Of a stretch of DNA of 64,000 bases, positions 1-11,407 are shown in pieces. This stretch comes from Tenrec ecaudatus (taxonomy: Eukaryota; Chordata; Mammalia; Afrosoricida; Tenrecidae), in assembly GCF_050624435.1 (NCBI RefSeq), contig NC_134543.1:123766475-123830474 (forward strand). The letters are read 5' to 3'. Every line of letters starts with the position of its first letter. Position 1 is the stretch's first letter. Made by a program: the position numbers and the translations under genes. The notes under the pieces are model-generated. The model did no database searches. It was not told the DNA's origin and saw only the letters and a program-made list of their open reading frames with translations.

Positions 1-850
1 AGAGAGATGTTCTTTGGATAATCTGACTTCTGCTCATTGAAGATTAGAAAATCACACAGTAAAAAGATACCTCCAAGAATAGTGTCCATGGCAATGGAGA
101 AAACCAGCAAGCAAACCACACTGCAATAGCACTTAGGCTCTCAAAATCATCACTACCATTAGGAACGCCACAAAATATTGTACACAATATATTACGTGAA
201 AAAGGTCAGCTCCTCGTCTGAAGTTGCTTGTGATGATTGCACCAATTTCCTTAATATGATTTAAGATCAAATTGTATGATAGGTGATGTATATGCCAATA
301 AAACTGTTTGAAAAAATTAGTTCTGGGACAGGAAAAAAGGCTAGATCCATGCTGTATATTTTCCTGTGACAACTGGCACCAAAAAAGAATACGTATGGAT
401 AAAGATAAAAAAATCAAACTGTAAAAATTGAAATAGTATGTATATAAAGGTTGAGAATTTACAAGTAATTTTTCTATACAATGTTCCCCCAAATTAAAAT
501 TTTCTTAGAACTATAGTGTTTGTTTTTATAACTGAAAAGAGCTAAAGATAACTGTTAAATAATTAAAATTATGCTACTTTAAAATATTCATTGAAAATTA
601 AAATATCATACTTTCTTAGAAAAAAAACACCTGTTTTTACATGCAGACTTTGAGAGACTATTTAACCGACATTAGAAGGAACAAATTATGTGTGTACAGG
701 AGCGGGGTTATTTTTAGCAACCTGGAAATCTGTAGATTAACGTATCAACATATATAAACAAAATATGTAACTTCTATTCATTCCCCCAACATAAATCTGC
801 CTAATGCATCTACCACTTGCAAAATAGTGTGTGAGAGAGAATGCATCTCA
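1..850. other. VPS13C intron 4 (part), no recognised feature
   Basis: AT-rich sequence lying downstream (in the minus-strand sense) of VPS13C exon 4. No further VPS13C exon is visible: the next expected peptide (beginning IKYDAEKEEK in the human protein) is not encoded on the minus strand here, so exon 5 lies beyond the left edge. I recognise no repeat, RNA gene or open frame of note in this stretch. Confidence 0.6.
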
Positions 851-1003
851 AAGGAACCCAGTGGGCTAAGAACTGGGCTGCTTAACACAAGGTTGGCAGT
901 TCAAATCCAACAGCTGCCTCAGCAACCATGTAAACCACTTCTACTCTGCTCTTTAGAGTGGCGCTGAGTAAGAATCGACGCGATGGCCCTGAGTAATACA
1001 CCT
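851..1003 (+). repeat. AfroSINE, diverged copy
   Basis: A tRNA-like head (ctgggctgctt...aaggttggcagttcaaatcc) is followed by a decayed body and the tail gagtaagaatcgacgcgatgg, in the same order as the afrotherian SINE consensus. It lies in VPS13C intron 4 about 240 bp from exon 4, antisense to the gene. Confidence 0.75.
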
Positions 1004-1241
1004 GGTCCAAACACGAAGCGTTAATTCCACAGCAATTATTCATAGAGCACAAAATAAACGTCGTGAGTAAAAGTCCTCTTTCCAGTAACATCAAAGGTAT
1101 ATATAAAAATGCGACAATATAAATGGACATAGGTGCACATGCATATATACACACATGCATGGCTATCTTATTTCCGTTCTAAACCGGGCAAAAGTTGGAC
1201 TTCAATGTGTGTGCTGGGGGTGACGTCATGAAGGCACATAC

Positions 1242-1337
1242 TTGCTCCGGGGACAACAAGCAGATACAATCCTTCCAGGGTTGCAACGACCGCTTCTCCA
1301 TAAAGGTTCTTCCAAGGAATCTTCAAAGTTAACTTAT
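1242..1337 (-). CDS. VPS13C: VPS13C coding exon 4
   Basis: Reverse-strand translation gives (D)KLTLKIPWKNLYGEAVV followed by ATLEGLYLLVVPGA, residues 63-94 of VPS13C within the N-terminal chorein domain. This domain forms the mouth of the lipid-transfer groove at the ER-facing end of the protein. The exon is 96 bp. It starts in phase 1 after a TTTAG acceptor, completing the Asp codon begun in exon 3, and ends with one base of the Ser codon before a GTATGT donor. There is no stop or indel. VPS13C moves phospholipids between ER and late endosome/lysosome or lipid droplets, and loss causes early-onset Parkinson disease in human. Exon identity is near certain from the peptide. Confidence 0.97.
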
Positions 1338-1950
1338 CTAAAGAAACATAATTGCAAACTTAAATGATCATTTGACTGCTTAAGAAAACACACGTTTCTC
1401 ACTTTCCATTAGAAGAAAAGGCAGAGCAAACATTTATGCATAGGACATCGAAAGAGGGGAAACAAGCCACAAAGAACTTCAGTTCTGAAGTTTATAAACT
1501 TTTTTCCATATAATAGCAACACTCAATGGGACTATATATGCTTTCTATTTCTTAAGCTTTTGATAACTATTTCTTAATATCCCCAAGCTGAAAAATAAAT
1601 GAAGCAGTTACTGTTTCAATTTTGAAAATAAAGAAACTCAGTTCCCGAGAGGATAATTAGCTAAAGGCTACCAGTGAGAATGCTGGTACCAGAATCCAGC
1701 ACACTGCACATGCTGTTATATGCACACCAACAACTGGGGCTCAAAGGAAAAAAGCATCCTTTTGGAAAAATCTTTTCATTGTGAAATGAGTATCTGTGCA
1801 GAACGCAGCAACAAAGGAATAAGCCTTGACAGCCGGACTTAGTTCTACCAGTAAAGAAGATTACCTGTAAAGACAAGCTACGTTGTTTTAGGATGAAAAA
1901 GAATGACAAGTTGGGGAAGAGCAATAATGTAGGGACAGTCATCTACAATT
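1338..1950. other. VPS13C intron 3, left part, nothing recognised
   Basis: AT-rich intronic sequence between the exon 4 acceptor and the start of the long L1 insertion. No repeat family, RNA or coding signal was recognised by eye. Confidence 0.55.
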
Positions 1951-1979
1951 CCCTGTGAGTAGTTCCAAATCTGCAGGGG

Positions 1980-3130
1980 AGGGAAACAATTGCAAGGTTT
2001 TAGACGTAGCCTTGGTCTTGTGTGTCCTGGGGACCTTTTGGCAGTTTCCCCACAGATGGCTAAGCTGTGCTCGCCACAGCATGAGTTCCCCTGGGTTTCT
2101 CTGCTCCAGAGACATGTGTGTGGTGACCCCATTGCTTCCCAGCTTAGGTGAGACACAGAGCTCCCTGGTTCTCCCCAGCCCCAGAAACCTCGCTGCGCCA
2201 TGCTTCTCTGTGGCCCACTGCCCACCCAGGTCTTGTCGAAGTGCCTGCGGTTGCCATGCCACCAACCAATGTGCCTGGATCCCTTGAGCAACTCCATGCC
2301 CCCGACCCCCAGTCACAGGAGCACTGTCGACAGTCACTTGCTGAGCTTCCCCACAGTCGTCAGGGCCAAGCACCATCAGGGGCTGATTCCCAGGAGTTCT
2401 ACAGCCACTCCTCATTCCCCTCATCACCAGAGACCAGGCCCTGTCAGTGGCCACTCTATAGGCTTGGTACACCCGCACACTCTTCTGGCCCCCAGAGTTT
2501 CCAGAGCCTGTGTGTGGCCCTTCCTGGGTCCGCCAGCCCACCAGACTCCCTGACCCGCTAGCTGCTCCCTGAGCCCCACCATGGCAACTAGTTATCTCTT
2601 ATGGCCATCCGCTGTTTCTCAGGATCCCTGCACTCACAAGTTTCTCTCTGCTACAGAAGACTGCTCCTCAGGGACTTCCATGGCTACAAGTCATTCCCCA
2701 CACCCACAGGTGACTTCCCAGTCCCACGTCTGCCAGCAGCCTTCTGCATCTGCAGGCCACTTCTCTGGCTCCCCTCACTTGAAGGCCACTGTCTAAACCT
2801 ATCAACCTCTTCCCTCCCCACCCCCTACCCCTGCAAGCCATTCTCTGTGCCCTCCAGCCTATTCTCAGGTTTCATGAACCCACCGGCTTCTTCCTTCCCC
2901 CAAAGGCTGCCACACACACCTTACACACACCTGCCAGTCAATTCCTGTGCCTACACGACACTTCCTGCATCCTGGACTCCCCTGACCCCCTGGCAACATC
3001 CTGAGCCCACAAGCTACTTCCCAGTCTCCTCATGTCCCCCTCCCATGTCTCATGACCAACTCCTGGGCAACCCACATCCACATGTCACTTCCCATGCCAG
3101 CTAGCCACTCCCTGGGTGCCTCCCTACACC
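1980..3130 (+). repeat. C-rich degenerate tandem region at the L1 5' end
   Basis: About 1.1 kb is C-rich and G-poor on the plus strand, in contrast to its AT-rich flanks. A loosely repeated word of the type 'gccacttcc(c/t)' recurs roughly every 25-60 bases (for example near 2403, 2755, 3005, 3080 and 3105). It runs straight into the L1 ORF1-like frame, so I read it as a monomer-like L1 5' UTR/promoter. The overlapping open frames on both strands are by-products of the biased composition rather than genes. Confidence 0.55.
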
Positions 3131-3523
3131 TACTGGCCAGGATTATCAGGAAAATGGCATGCAGACAAAACCCACTTCAGCAGCCACTACAAGAAAGCAA
3201 GAGAAACAAAACACCATGTCAGAGGAGGACCTGAACCTAGCAACATACATACAAAAAGCAGACTTTGAACCGCCATGGAAAGAAATCTTCAGGACGCTGC
3301 TTGGAGTTATATGGATTATGAGGGAGTCAATACAGACAAAGGATGAAATAATAGAGAGGATAGAGTCCACATACCAGAGGGAAGTAGAAGAGTAAGGGGA
3401 TGATGCAGCAGAAACAAAGAAAGAAGTAAAAGACCTCGTCAACAGTCTGGAAGAAGTGGAGAACCTTTCCGTGACCTTGGAGATAACCAGGCAGAATTTG
3501 ACAAGCATGAAGGACAAACAAGA

Positions 3524-3631
3524 TACCGTATATACTCGAGTATAAGCCGAGGTTTTCGTTTTTTGTTTTTTTGGTAAAATTAGATGCCTTGGCTGATATT
3601 CAGGTTGGCTTATAATCGAGTATATATGGTA
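3524..3631. mobile_element. Palindromic MITE, copy 1 (Tc1/mariner-like)
   Basis: A 108-bp block inside L1 ORF1. Its ends are inverted repeats of about 23 bp (CCGTATATACTCGAGTATAA at the left; the right end reads CCATATATACTCGATTATAA on the other strand), bounded by TA on both sides. The same element occurs at 16403-16520. TA duplication plus short inverted repeats and no coding capacity fit a nonautonomous Tc1/mariner-type element. Confidence 0.8.
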
Positions 3632-6375
3632 ATTAAAGAAGCTGGGGGGAAAACTGAGAACTATGAGCGAGGCTATGAAGAGAAACAATATCTGAATAAT
3701 TGGGGTACCAGTGCAAGATGAATGAAGAAATCAACAGCTAAAATAGCAAGGAAAATCCTGGAAGAAAACTTCTCCAATATAATAAAAGAGGATCTAACTA
3801 TAGTCCAGGAAGCAGAGAAGGCACCAATTAGACTGAATCCCAGGAAAAACGCACCAACACATACAATAGTCAAATTATCCAATTTTTGAGAAAAGGACAA
3901 AAATCATAAGGGCAGCTAGAGAAAAAAATGAAGTCACCTATAAGAGTAATCAGATATGAATATGCTCAAACTTACCAACAGACTCCATGAAGATGAGGAG
4001 AGAATGGAGGAGCATCTTCAGACAGTTGAAATAGAATAATTGTAGCCCAAAAAGCATCTACCCTGCCAAACGCTTAATCAAACATAAGGGGAAGTTGGAG
4101 TTTTCTCAGATAAGGAGCACTTTAGAGAATACGTAAAAAGAAAATCAGCACTACAAAGATAACTTCCCAACTCACTTTGAACAGAAGACCAAAAGCCACA
4201 AAACACAAACATGAGACTACCACATAGTGCAACACTCTTCAGTGGTCATGGCACTGAAAGTAATACCCAAGTCTTCTTTCACCCAACAGAGAAAGAAGGC
4301 AAGAATGACTCCTCCATACATACACAACCTAAGGAGGGAGGGAGGAAAATACTTAATACAAAAGGTACAAGATGGCAGCCAAGAACTCACAGATGGATGT
4401 CATTACTCTGAACATCAATGGTCTAAACTCAGCCATTAAAAGGCAAAGACTAGCAGACTGGATTAGGAAACAATCTGCTGTCTGCAAGAGATGCATCTCA
4501 AACTTACAAACAGAGCTGGAGAGTTAAAGGATGGTCAAAAGTATATCAAGAGACTGGTAATCTATAGAAAGCAGGAGTGGTGATTCTAATCTCTAACAAA
4601 ATAGATCTCAAGGTGCAGAACATAACAAGAGATAAGGCTGGGCACTATATAATGCTTGAGGGAGCAGTAGACCAAGAACCATGAGCATAATAAACAAATG
4701 ATTCACTAAGGAGAAAACCCAAATGGTCACTAATCATACGAGAAAATGTTCCCAATCATTAGCCCTCCAGGAAAGGTAAATCAAAACAACTATGAGACAC
4801 CACCTAAAACCCGCAAAAATAGTCCAGTCAAAACAAAAACAGAAAGTAATAAATGCTGGTGCGGGTGAGGTGAGATAGGAACTCTCATTTACTGCTGGTG
4901 CTCCTATAGCTATGTGCAGCCACTGTGGAAAGCGGTTTGGCAATACCTAAAACGGATGGAAATCGAGTTAAAATATGACCCAGCAATCCCACTATTGGGC
5001 ATATACCCAAAAGAAATAAGAAACAGACCATGACTAGTGATTATTGTGCAGTTCACAACTGCAAAAAGTTGGAAACAGCCCAAATTTCCATCAAGACAAA
5101 TGGATTAAAAACACTGGTATATTCACACTAGGAAATATTATACACGCCTAAGAAATACTGGCAAAATGATGAAACACCTCATCTCATGGAAAGAGTTGGA
5201 GGAGATAATGCTGAGTAAATTTAGCCAAGCACAAAAGGTTAAGTACAACCTAAGTCCACTAAGGTAAGTTCAAACATCATAACAGGCATAAGGGAAACCA
5301 CAAGTAATGCACAATTCCTGGGTTGAGGACCAGATATTCTGGCAAGACCCAGACCAAACCCAAAGATTCGTACGTCAACAACAAGTGCAGACAGCACCTG
5401 TGATGAAGGGCATCTTCTCCCCATCTCTCATATGCATTTAAGGTCTGCAGAGAGGTAGGGGAAGAAAAACAAAGACAAGGCAGAGGGGAGTGAGTAGGTT
5501 AAGGCACTAACCAACCAAGGGAAGGGCACTGTTTGTATCTCCACGATAAAGGGAGAGTAAGAATGGACCAATCCACGAGGGCACTGTTCCTGAAAGGAGT
5601 AGCTCATTCCTAGAGATGCCTGCAGTGCTAGCTTCAGAGGAGACGTGGTTCCCTCCCTAGACGACAGCATTGCAGAGGACAGCCCTGAAGAAACAGTTTG
5701 GGAAGAGCAACTGGTCGCCCTGCCCACATGGGGGCAGACTAGGAGGGGAGTCAACAGACTAATGATGGGAGGGAAGTGCTAAGTCCCGTAGGTGCCCCAA
5801 GCTTGGGCTTCTGACTAGGGGAGGAAGCACCTGGCACCCCACCAGAACTGGTTGGGGGTTACTCAACTGGGGGTCACACTTAAAACCTTAAACTTAAATG
5901 TGGAGGTGCAGGGGTATATGAGCCCACTCCATCCTAGACTGCAGGAATAGCAATATGGACCTATGGGAAACCTGACTTTTGGACACAAATGCGACTCACA
6001 GTCCTGATCCCTGTCGGTCTGAAGGCTATCTGTATGTTGTTGTGTTATTTTGCTTTGGTTTTGGGGGGTTGATCTATACAAGAAAAGCAGATAGACAGTC
6101 TTGCAGAAACAGCAGTCAGACTGACAGTTCCTGGGGGGCGGGGGCACAAGAGTGGAAAAAGAAGTGGGGGGAGCCAACATTGACGGGTACAGGGGAATAA
6201 CAAGAGTTCTAAAATAGACTACGAGGAGGGTGTAGCTTTTTGGGGCAACTTTGATCAATCAAATTGTACCTGAGAGGTGAACATCAGGCAAGCATAATAA
6301 TGGGGGAGGAAAAAACAAAACCATATGCGTGTGTGTGTGTACAAATGCACACATATGAATGTTTGTTTATGTATA

Positions 6376-7324
6376 TACAGAGGTATCTCCACCCATCAAA
6401 AAAATGGGGAAAAGCTCTGCTGGAAGGAGCTTTCCCACTAGGGGAGAACAGAATAACTTGCTCTGAGTTAGTGCACCCAGTGGCGTCACCTGGGATGGTT
6501 CTCTCTGGTCACAGTAAATTTTTTCATAAAAGCAGTTTAATTCGAACCTCTTTTTTGGGGATGGTTTATTTCAGAGAACAGCGTCCAGCTGTGAAATGTT
6601 GTTTCCTGCTCAGGAAAAATGCCACAGAAACTGTTGTGATGTTGAAAACAGCTTTCAAGGACAGAACTATAGGAAAAAGTGAAGTGTACAAGTGGTTTTC
6701 TCATTTCAAAACAGGTGAAGTGTTGACTGATGACAAACATCATTCTGGACATCCATCAACTTCCCAAATGTTGACTTATTGTGCATTTTGAGTTTGTTAC
6801 TCTAGGTCAGACTGTTAGTAAAGTTTTCTATTTGGAGGTTCTGAAAAGATAGCATTAAAAGTATGTGACAAAAAAAGACCTGTTTGTGGCAGATGGAGGA
6901 CTGGTTTTGCCACCACAACAATGCAGCTGTTTGCATAGCCTTCTCAGTGCACCAGTTTGTGGCACACACACACAAAAAAAACCAGCATGCCTCTCTTGCC
7001 CCATGCACCTTATACACCAGACCTCACTCCATGCAACTTCTTTTTGCTTCCACAAATGAAGAGGGACAGGAAAGGATAGCAATTTGACCACATAGAAGAG
7101 GTGAAGAAAAATATGAGGAAGGTGCTGTCAGCCATCCAAACAGTTTGAAAAATATTTCCAATAATGGAATTGCAGATTTGATGAATGCATTGTGTAATAG
7201 AGTAGTTTGAAAGTGATAAGGTTGCTTTGTAAAATTTAATGTAAATATTGTAAATATTTAATGTAAGTGTAAATGTACATATATAGCTTTGAAAAAAATT
7301 CATTTTGGAGGAACACCCCTTGTA
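6376..7324 (+). mobile_element. Mariner transposon, internally deleted copy
   Basis: About 950 bp with TA at both edges and imperfect inverted ends (tacagaggtatctcc / tacaaggggtgttcc). The plus strand encodes pieces of a mariner transposase: an N-terminal part with EQRPAVKCCFLLRKNATETV and a helix-turn-helix-like SEVYKWFSHFKTGEV, then a C-terminal part reading WFCHHNNAA and, with frame changes, the region ending in YTRPHSMQLLFASTNEE. The middle, including the first catalytic Asp motif present in the copy at 59.3 kb, is deleted by roughly 0.3 kb. It sits within the L1 3' UTR, whose sequence resumes on both sides, so it inserted after the L1. Confidence 0.88.
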
Positions 7325-8187
7325 TATATATGTAAATGCAGCCAAGACTTTGGGCCTCTACTTAAAACTTAACTCTGAACAAGAATGGTTTGTTCTAAGC
7401 GGCCATCTAGCTCAGAAGCAATAAAACCTACCTGGAAGAAGCACACCAGCCTGTGCAATCATGAGGTGCCAAAGGGACCAGGTATAAGGCATCACGCAAA
7501 ATACATATATTTTATTTTATATATACACCATAGTGAATGAAGGAGGAAGTGCAGAGTGGAGACCCAAAGCCCATTTGTCGGCCACTGGAGATTCCCTCAC
7601 AGAGAGGTTTAGGAGAGGAGATGGGTCAGCCAGGGTGCAATGTAGTACCGATGAAGAACACAGCTTTCCCCCAGATCCTGGATGTTTCCCCCCCCCCCCA
7701 ACTACCATGAACCGAATTCTACCTTGCAGGATTGGATAGGGCAGAGGTTGTACACTGGTGCATATGGGAGCTGGAGGCACAGGGAATTCAGGGTGGATGA
7801 TACCTTCAGGACCAGGGGTGTGACGGGCAATATTGGGAGAGTAGAAGGTGAGTGGGTTGAAAGGGGAAACTGATTACAAGGATCCACATGTGACCTCCTC
7901 CCTGGGAGATGGACGGCAGAGAAGCGGGGAAAGGGAGACTCCGGATAGGGCAAGCTATGACAAAATAACAATCTATAAATTATCAAGGGCTCATGAGGGA
8001 GGGAGGAGTGGAGAGGGAGGGAAAATATAAAAGAGGACCTGATGCAAAGGGCTTAAGTGGAGAGCAAATGCTTTGAAAATGATTAGGGCAAAGAATGTAT
8101 GGATGTGCTTTATACAATTGATGGATGTATATGTATGGATTGTGATAATAGTTGTATGAGCCCCTAATAAAATGTAAAAAAAAAAAG

Positions 8188-8292
8188 GCCACACCCCCAA
8201 AGAGGTGTCACCAAGCTACCACTCGATTGACAGGTTTGACTCCATCCAGAGCCCGAAGTGTCCAGTTGACATAAACTCTTCCAACTACCACA
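8188..8292 (-). repeat. Fragment of the TGTGGTAGTTACATAA solo-LTR family
   Basis: Directly after the L1 A-run, the reverse strand reads TGTGGTAGTTGGAAGAG and continues into the 'aacctgtcaatcgagtgg' block seen in the other copies. It is a short fossil fragment of the LTR-like family described at 29709, 47942 and 55062. Confidence 0.6.
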
Positions 8293-8451
8293 ATAGTTGA
8301 ATTAAACTGATATTGGGGATTTTGAGTATTACCATCACACAGTTTACTAGACCTGGGAAATCAAATTCAAGAGGAGTGGTGTGCCATTCATTGTATAAAA
8401 GATCATTTCAAACTCTTACTTTAGGTACAACGATGTCTGCGACAGGAAACT

Positions 8452-8870
8452 ATCTTGGGTAGTTACATAATGTCATCAACTTAAAGAGATACGAAAGTAT
8501 AGCGGTGGCATTGAACCTGTCAGTCTGTTCACAGCCTGATGGTGCCTCTTGTAGGTGTGGCCTTCTCATAAGGAGTGCCCTGGGCATCTCCACTTCTCTC
8601 TCAGCCTTCATCTTTCTGCTGGTGGATCCTGGTTGTTGTGAGCCCTGTGAGGCCACCAACGCCATTGGATCCACATGACTTTGTACCCAGGGGTCTATGA
8701 TGTTCCTGCATTCTGCATCAACAATTGTGGCTGAGTGAATCTGAAGAGGGATTTATGGTCTAGTATTGGAGTTATGGACTACTATTGGAGTTATGGACTT
8801 GATCTTGACTGGCTGGTACGTTTGCTTAACATACAGTTACTTTTTGATATAAAGCTCTTTCTTGCACAAA
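8452..8870 (+). repeat. Solo-LTR-like fossil, subfamily A
   Basis: It begins ctatcttgggtagttacataat, has the diagnostic middle (gtgtggccttctcataagga, gtgagtctgaag-type block) and ends with the conserved TATA-like region 'gatataaagctctttcttg'. There is no coding content. It belongs to the 400-600 bp LTR-like family that recurs through this window, and is old and broken. Confidence 0.65.
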
Positions 8871-8878
8871 AAAAAAAG

Positions 8879-9612
8879 AATGGTTTGTTCTAATAATGTG
8901 GTACTGTATGATACCTAACTCCCTGACATAATTGCTAAGACAAAACAGGTGCATAAGCTGATGTTGTGAAGAAAGCTGATGGTTCCTGTCTATCAAAAGC
9001 TATCATGTCTGGAGTCTTAGAGGCCTGGAGTTAAATAAGCGGCCATCGAGCACAGAAGCAACAAAGCATACATGGAAGAAGCACATCAGGCAAAGTGATC
9101 ATGAGGCATCAACGGGAAGAGATACCAGAAGGTCAAAAAACACATCCCAATTGATATGAAAGGGACTGGATGCAGAGGAGCCCCAAAGTCCACCAGCAAG
9201 ACAACTGGGCAGTCCCTCTCAGAAGGGCCTCACAGAACAGAGGACAAAGTCAGAGTGTGGTGTGGCACAGAAGACCCACGTCATTATCCTCTAGTTCTTT
9301 AAGATTCCATCCCTTTACTATTATGGTCCTCACGTAACATACCTCGTTGGTTATGTTAGACTTGTGTATATTCATGTGTACTATACGATCTACTCGGGCC
9401 ATGGTAGTCCAGATAGATGACCCCTCAGAGACAATGACAGGAGTAAGGGTTCCCTGAGGGTATGGGAAGTGAGGGGGGGCGGGGAAGGGAGGTAGAGAGG
9501 AGCCGATAGCACTGATGATTTTATATAGCCCCACCGGATGAGACTGAACAACAGAAGTGTATGGGAAAGGAAAGAATCTATTGGTATGAATAAGATATGT
9601 CAATAAAATCTT
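8879..9612 (+). mobile_element. L1 3' UTR end, second copy
   Basis: A 5'-truncated L1 containing only 3' UTR: blocks 'aatggtttgttctaataatg', 'gcggccatcgagcacagaagc', 'catggaagaagcacatcag' and the terminal 'aataaaatcttattcg' match the corresponding parts of the copies ending at 8187, 11407 and 45897. Antisense to VPS13C in intron 3. Confidence 0.85.
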
Positions 9613-10565
9613 ATTCGAACGAAATTTAAAATAGAATTACAAACTAGAAGCAGTTCCGGCCAGTAAGTTACATTTCAATCTATTAATAAGTCACTTGGAA
9701 TGCAGACTACATTTTTCTCACTTAGAAACCATGGTATTACTGTCAGACGTTATGAGACTACCTCAGAAATATGTCGCGTCATAAAGTAAATGAACTATAG
9801 CTCTAAAATGACTACCCCAAACATGCATCCACCTATTTACCTATATTTTAGAATCAGTGAAATCTGTCTTTGAAGTCTTCGCAGATTTTTTTCTTACCCA
9901 CGTCCCCATTCTCTATTATTCCCTTTCCATGCCTCCAGGTAGCCATTGCCCTCAAAAGCATTAGAGAAATTGCACTTAAACTGTCCCTACCTCCCAAGTT
10001 TTCAAGGCACCAAAATAAAACACTTTCATTCTTCACAATTAAAACAACAATACTAGAAGCCTCTATACTTTCAATTAAACTGCTGACCAGGTCTAATAGG
10101 AGAAAAGAACATGATTCAACTAATTAGTTGTATTTTGAAAGGAGGATGCTCACAGTTTAAGGAATTATTAAATGATATATAGAAAGTTGAAGAGAAAATA
10201 ACATAATGTAATTAAATGAGACTATTTTGAGAAACCTGGAAGGCTAGCTACCTACACAGGCCAGTTCTAATTGGACTCTTATGTCCAGGATTAAAATAAT
10301 AAATTAAGGATGGTTGGACACTGATTGTGGAAACTGATTGTACAATTCTATTTGACGTGATTGAAATATGGAATGTTATCGATATTGAATCCAACTGATG
10401 AAAAATGAAAAGAAAGAATATTAAAAATATATCATAAATTATTTCTCCATTGTCTACTTTTATTTTTACAAAATGTCCTACATGGCTCTCAAGTCTTTTG
10501 TCAGTGGAGTCCAGAGGAAGCACTCTGGGTCATTTCTAAACCTGATCCTCTTATAGAAAGGTAGC
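9613..10565. other. VPS13C intron 3, nothing recognised
   Basis: AT-rich intronic DNA between two L1 tails. The short open frames here (60-91 codons) have no recognisable domain and ordinary intronic composition. No SINE, tRNA or exon was seen. Confidence 0.5.
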
Positions 10566-11105
10566 TTCTAAAACCTTGGAGTGGACTTTAGCTTGTCAAT
10601 CAGGTCACAGATTGATGACCTTATTTGCAGGCCCTAAGCCTTGAAGTTAAATAAGTTTTCCATTAAGAGAGAAGCAATAAGCCCACATGGAAGAAGCACA
10701 CCAGCCTGTGCAATCACGAGGTGTCAACGGGATCAGGTAACAGGCATCAGAAGACCCAAAACAAACAAACATATTGTTAAGAACAAGGGGGCCTAACCAG
10801 AGACCCAAAACCCATCTGTAGACAATGGGAGATCCCCTCACAGAAGGGTCACAAGGAAGGGATGAGTCAACCAGGGTGAAGTATAGCACCGAAGAAATAC
10901 ACAATATTCCTCTGGTTCCTTGAGGCTTCCTCACCCCCACCCCCAGATTATCATGACCTAAATCCGGCCTTTCACTGTGGGCTAGGTTGGAGCATGTATA
11001 CAGGTACAGATAAGAGCTCAGGACACATGGAACCCAGGTCAGATAAACCCCTCAGGAACACAGATATAGGAGTAGCGATAGCAGGAGAGTAGGGGAAAGG
11101 TGTGT

Positions 11106-11152
<47 letters not shown>

Positions 11153-11407
11153 GGATGGGGGTGAGGAAGGGATTCAGCAGTTGGTGTAATATATGAAAAT
11201 AATAATTTATAATTTATCAAGGGGTTACGAGGGGGGATAGGATGGAGGGAGGGTAAAAAGGGAGCTGATATCAAGGGCTGAAATAGAATGTAGACATTTA
11301 GAAAATAATGATGGCAACATATGTACAAATATGCTCGATGCGATTGATGTATGTTTTTTTTAAAGAGCTATAATGAGCCCCCAATGAAACAATCTTTACA
11401 AAGAAAA
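10566..11407 (+). mobile_element. L1 3' UTR end, third copy, with (TG)n, and LTR scrap at its left
   Basis: Positions 10566-10632 resemble the subfamily-A LTR block (gtcaatcaggtcacag). From about 10633 an L1 3' UTR follows: 'agaagcaataagcccacatgg', 'caatcacgaggtgtcaac', then a perfect (TG)n run at 11101-11151, then 'gggttacgagggg' and the tail 'aatgaaacaatc' at about 11400. The dinucleotide run is absent from the sister L1 tails at this point, so it expanded after insertion. Confidence 0.8.

Larger units (their letters stand above)
1951..8187 (+). mobile_element. Long L1 LINE, internally deleted, carrying nested insertions
   Basis: A single sense-strand L1 can be followed across about 6.2 kb, inserted antisense to VPS13C in intron 3. 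Parts in order: a C-rich 5' region (to about 3130); an ORF1-like frame from about 3159 with a Glu/Lys-rich start; ORF1 remnants to about 4110; the start of ORF2 near 4383 (reads ITLNINGLNSAIKRQRLADW, the endonuclease N-terminus); then a jump near 4670 to the last part of ORF2 and a 3' UTR of over 2 kb ending AATAAAATG plus an A-run at 8166-8187. Most of ORF2, including the reverse transcriptase, is missing. A 108-bp MITE (3524) and a mariner (6376) were inserted later. Both frames carry many stops, so the element is dead. The left edge is approximate. Confidence 0.8.

Noticed and set aside
1-850. VPS13C exon 5
   Set aside because: No minus-strand sequence here encodes the expected IKYDAEKEEK peptide in phase 1; it must lie outside the window.
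1939-3104. Several 100-200 codon frames on both strands at 1.9-3.1 kb
   Set aside because: They come from strand-biased C-rich repeat sequence at the L1 5' end, overlap in all frames and have no homology that I recognise.
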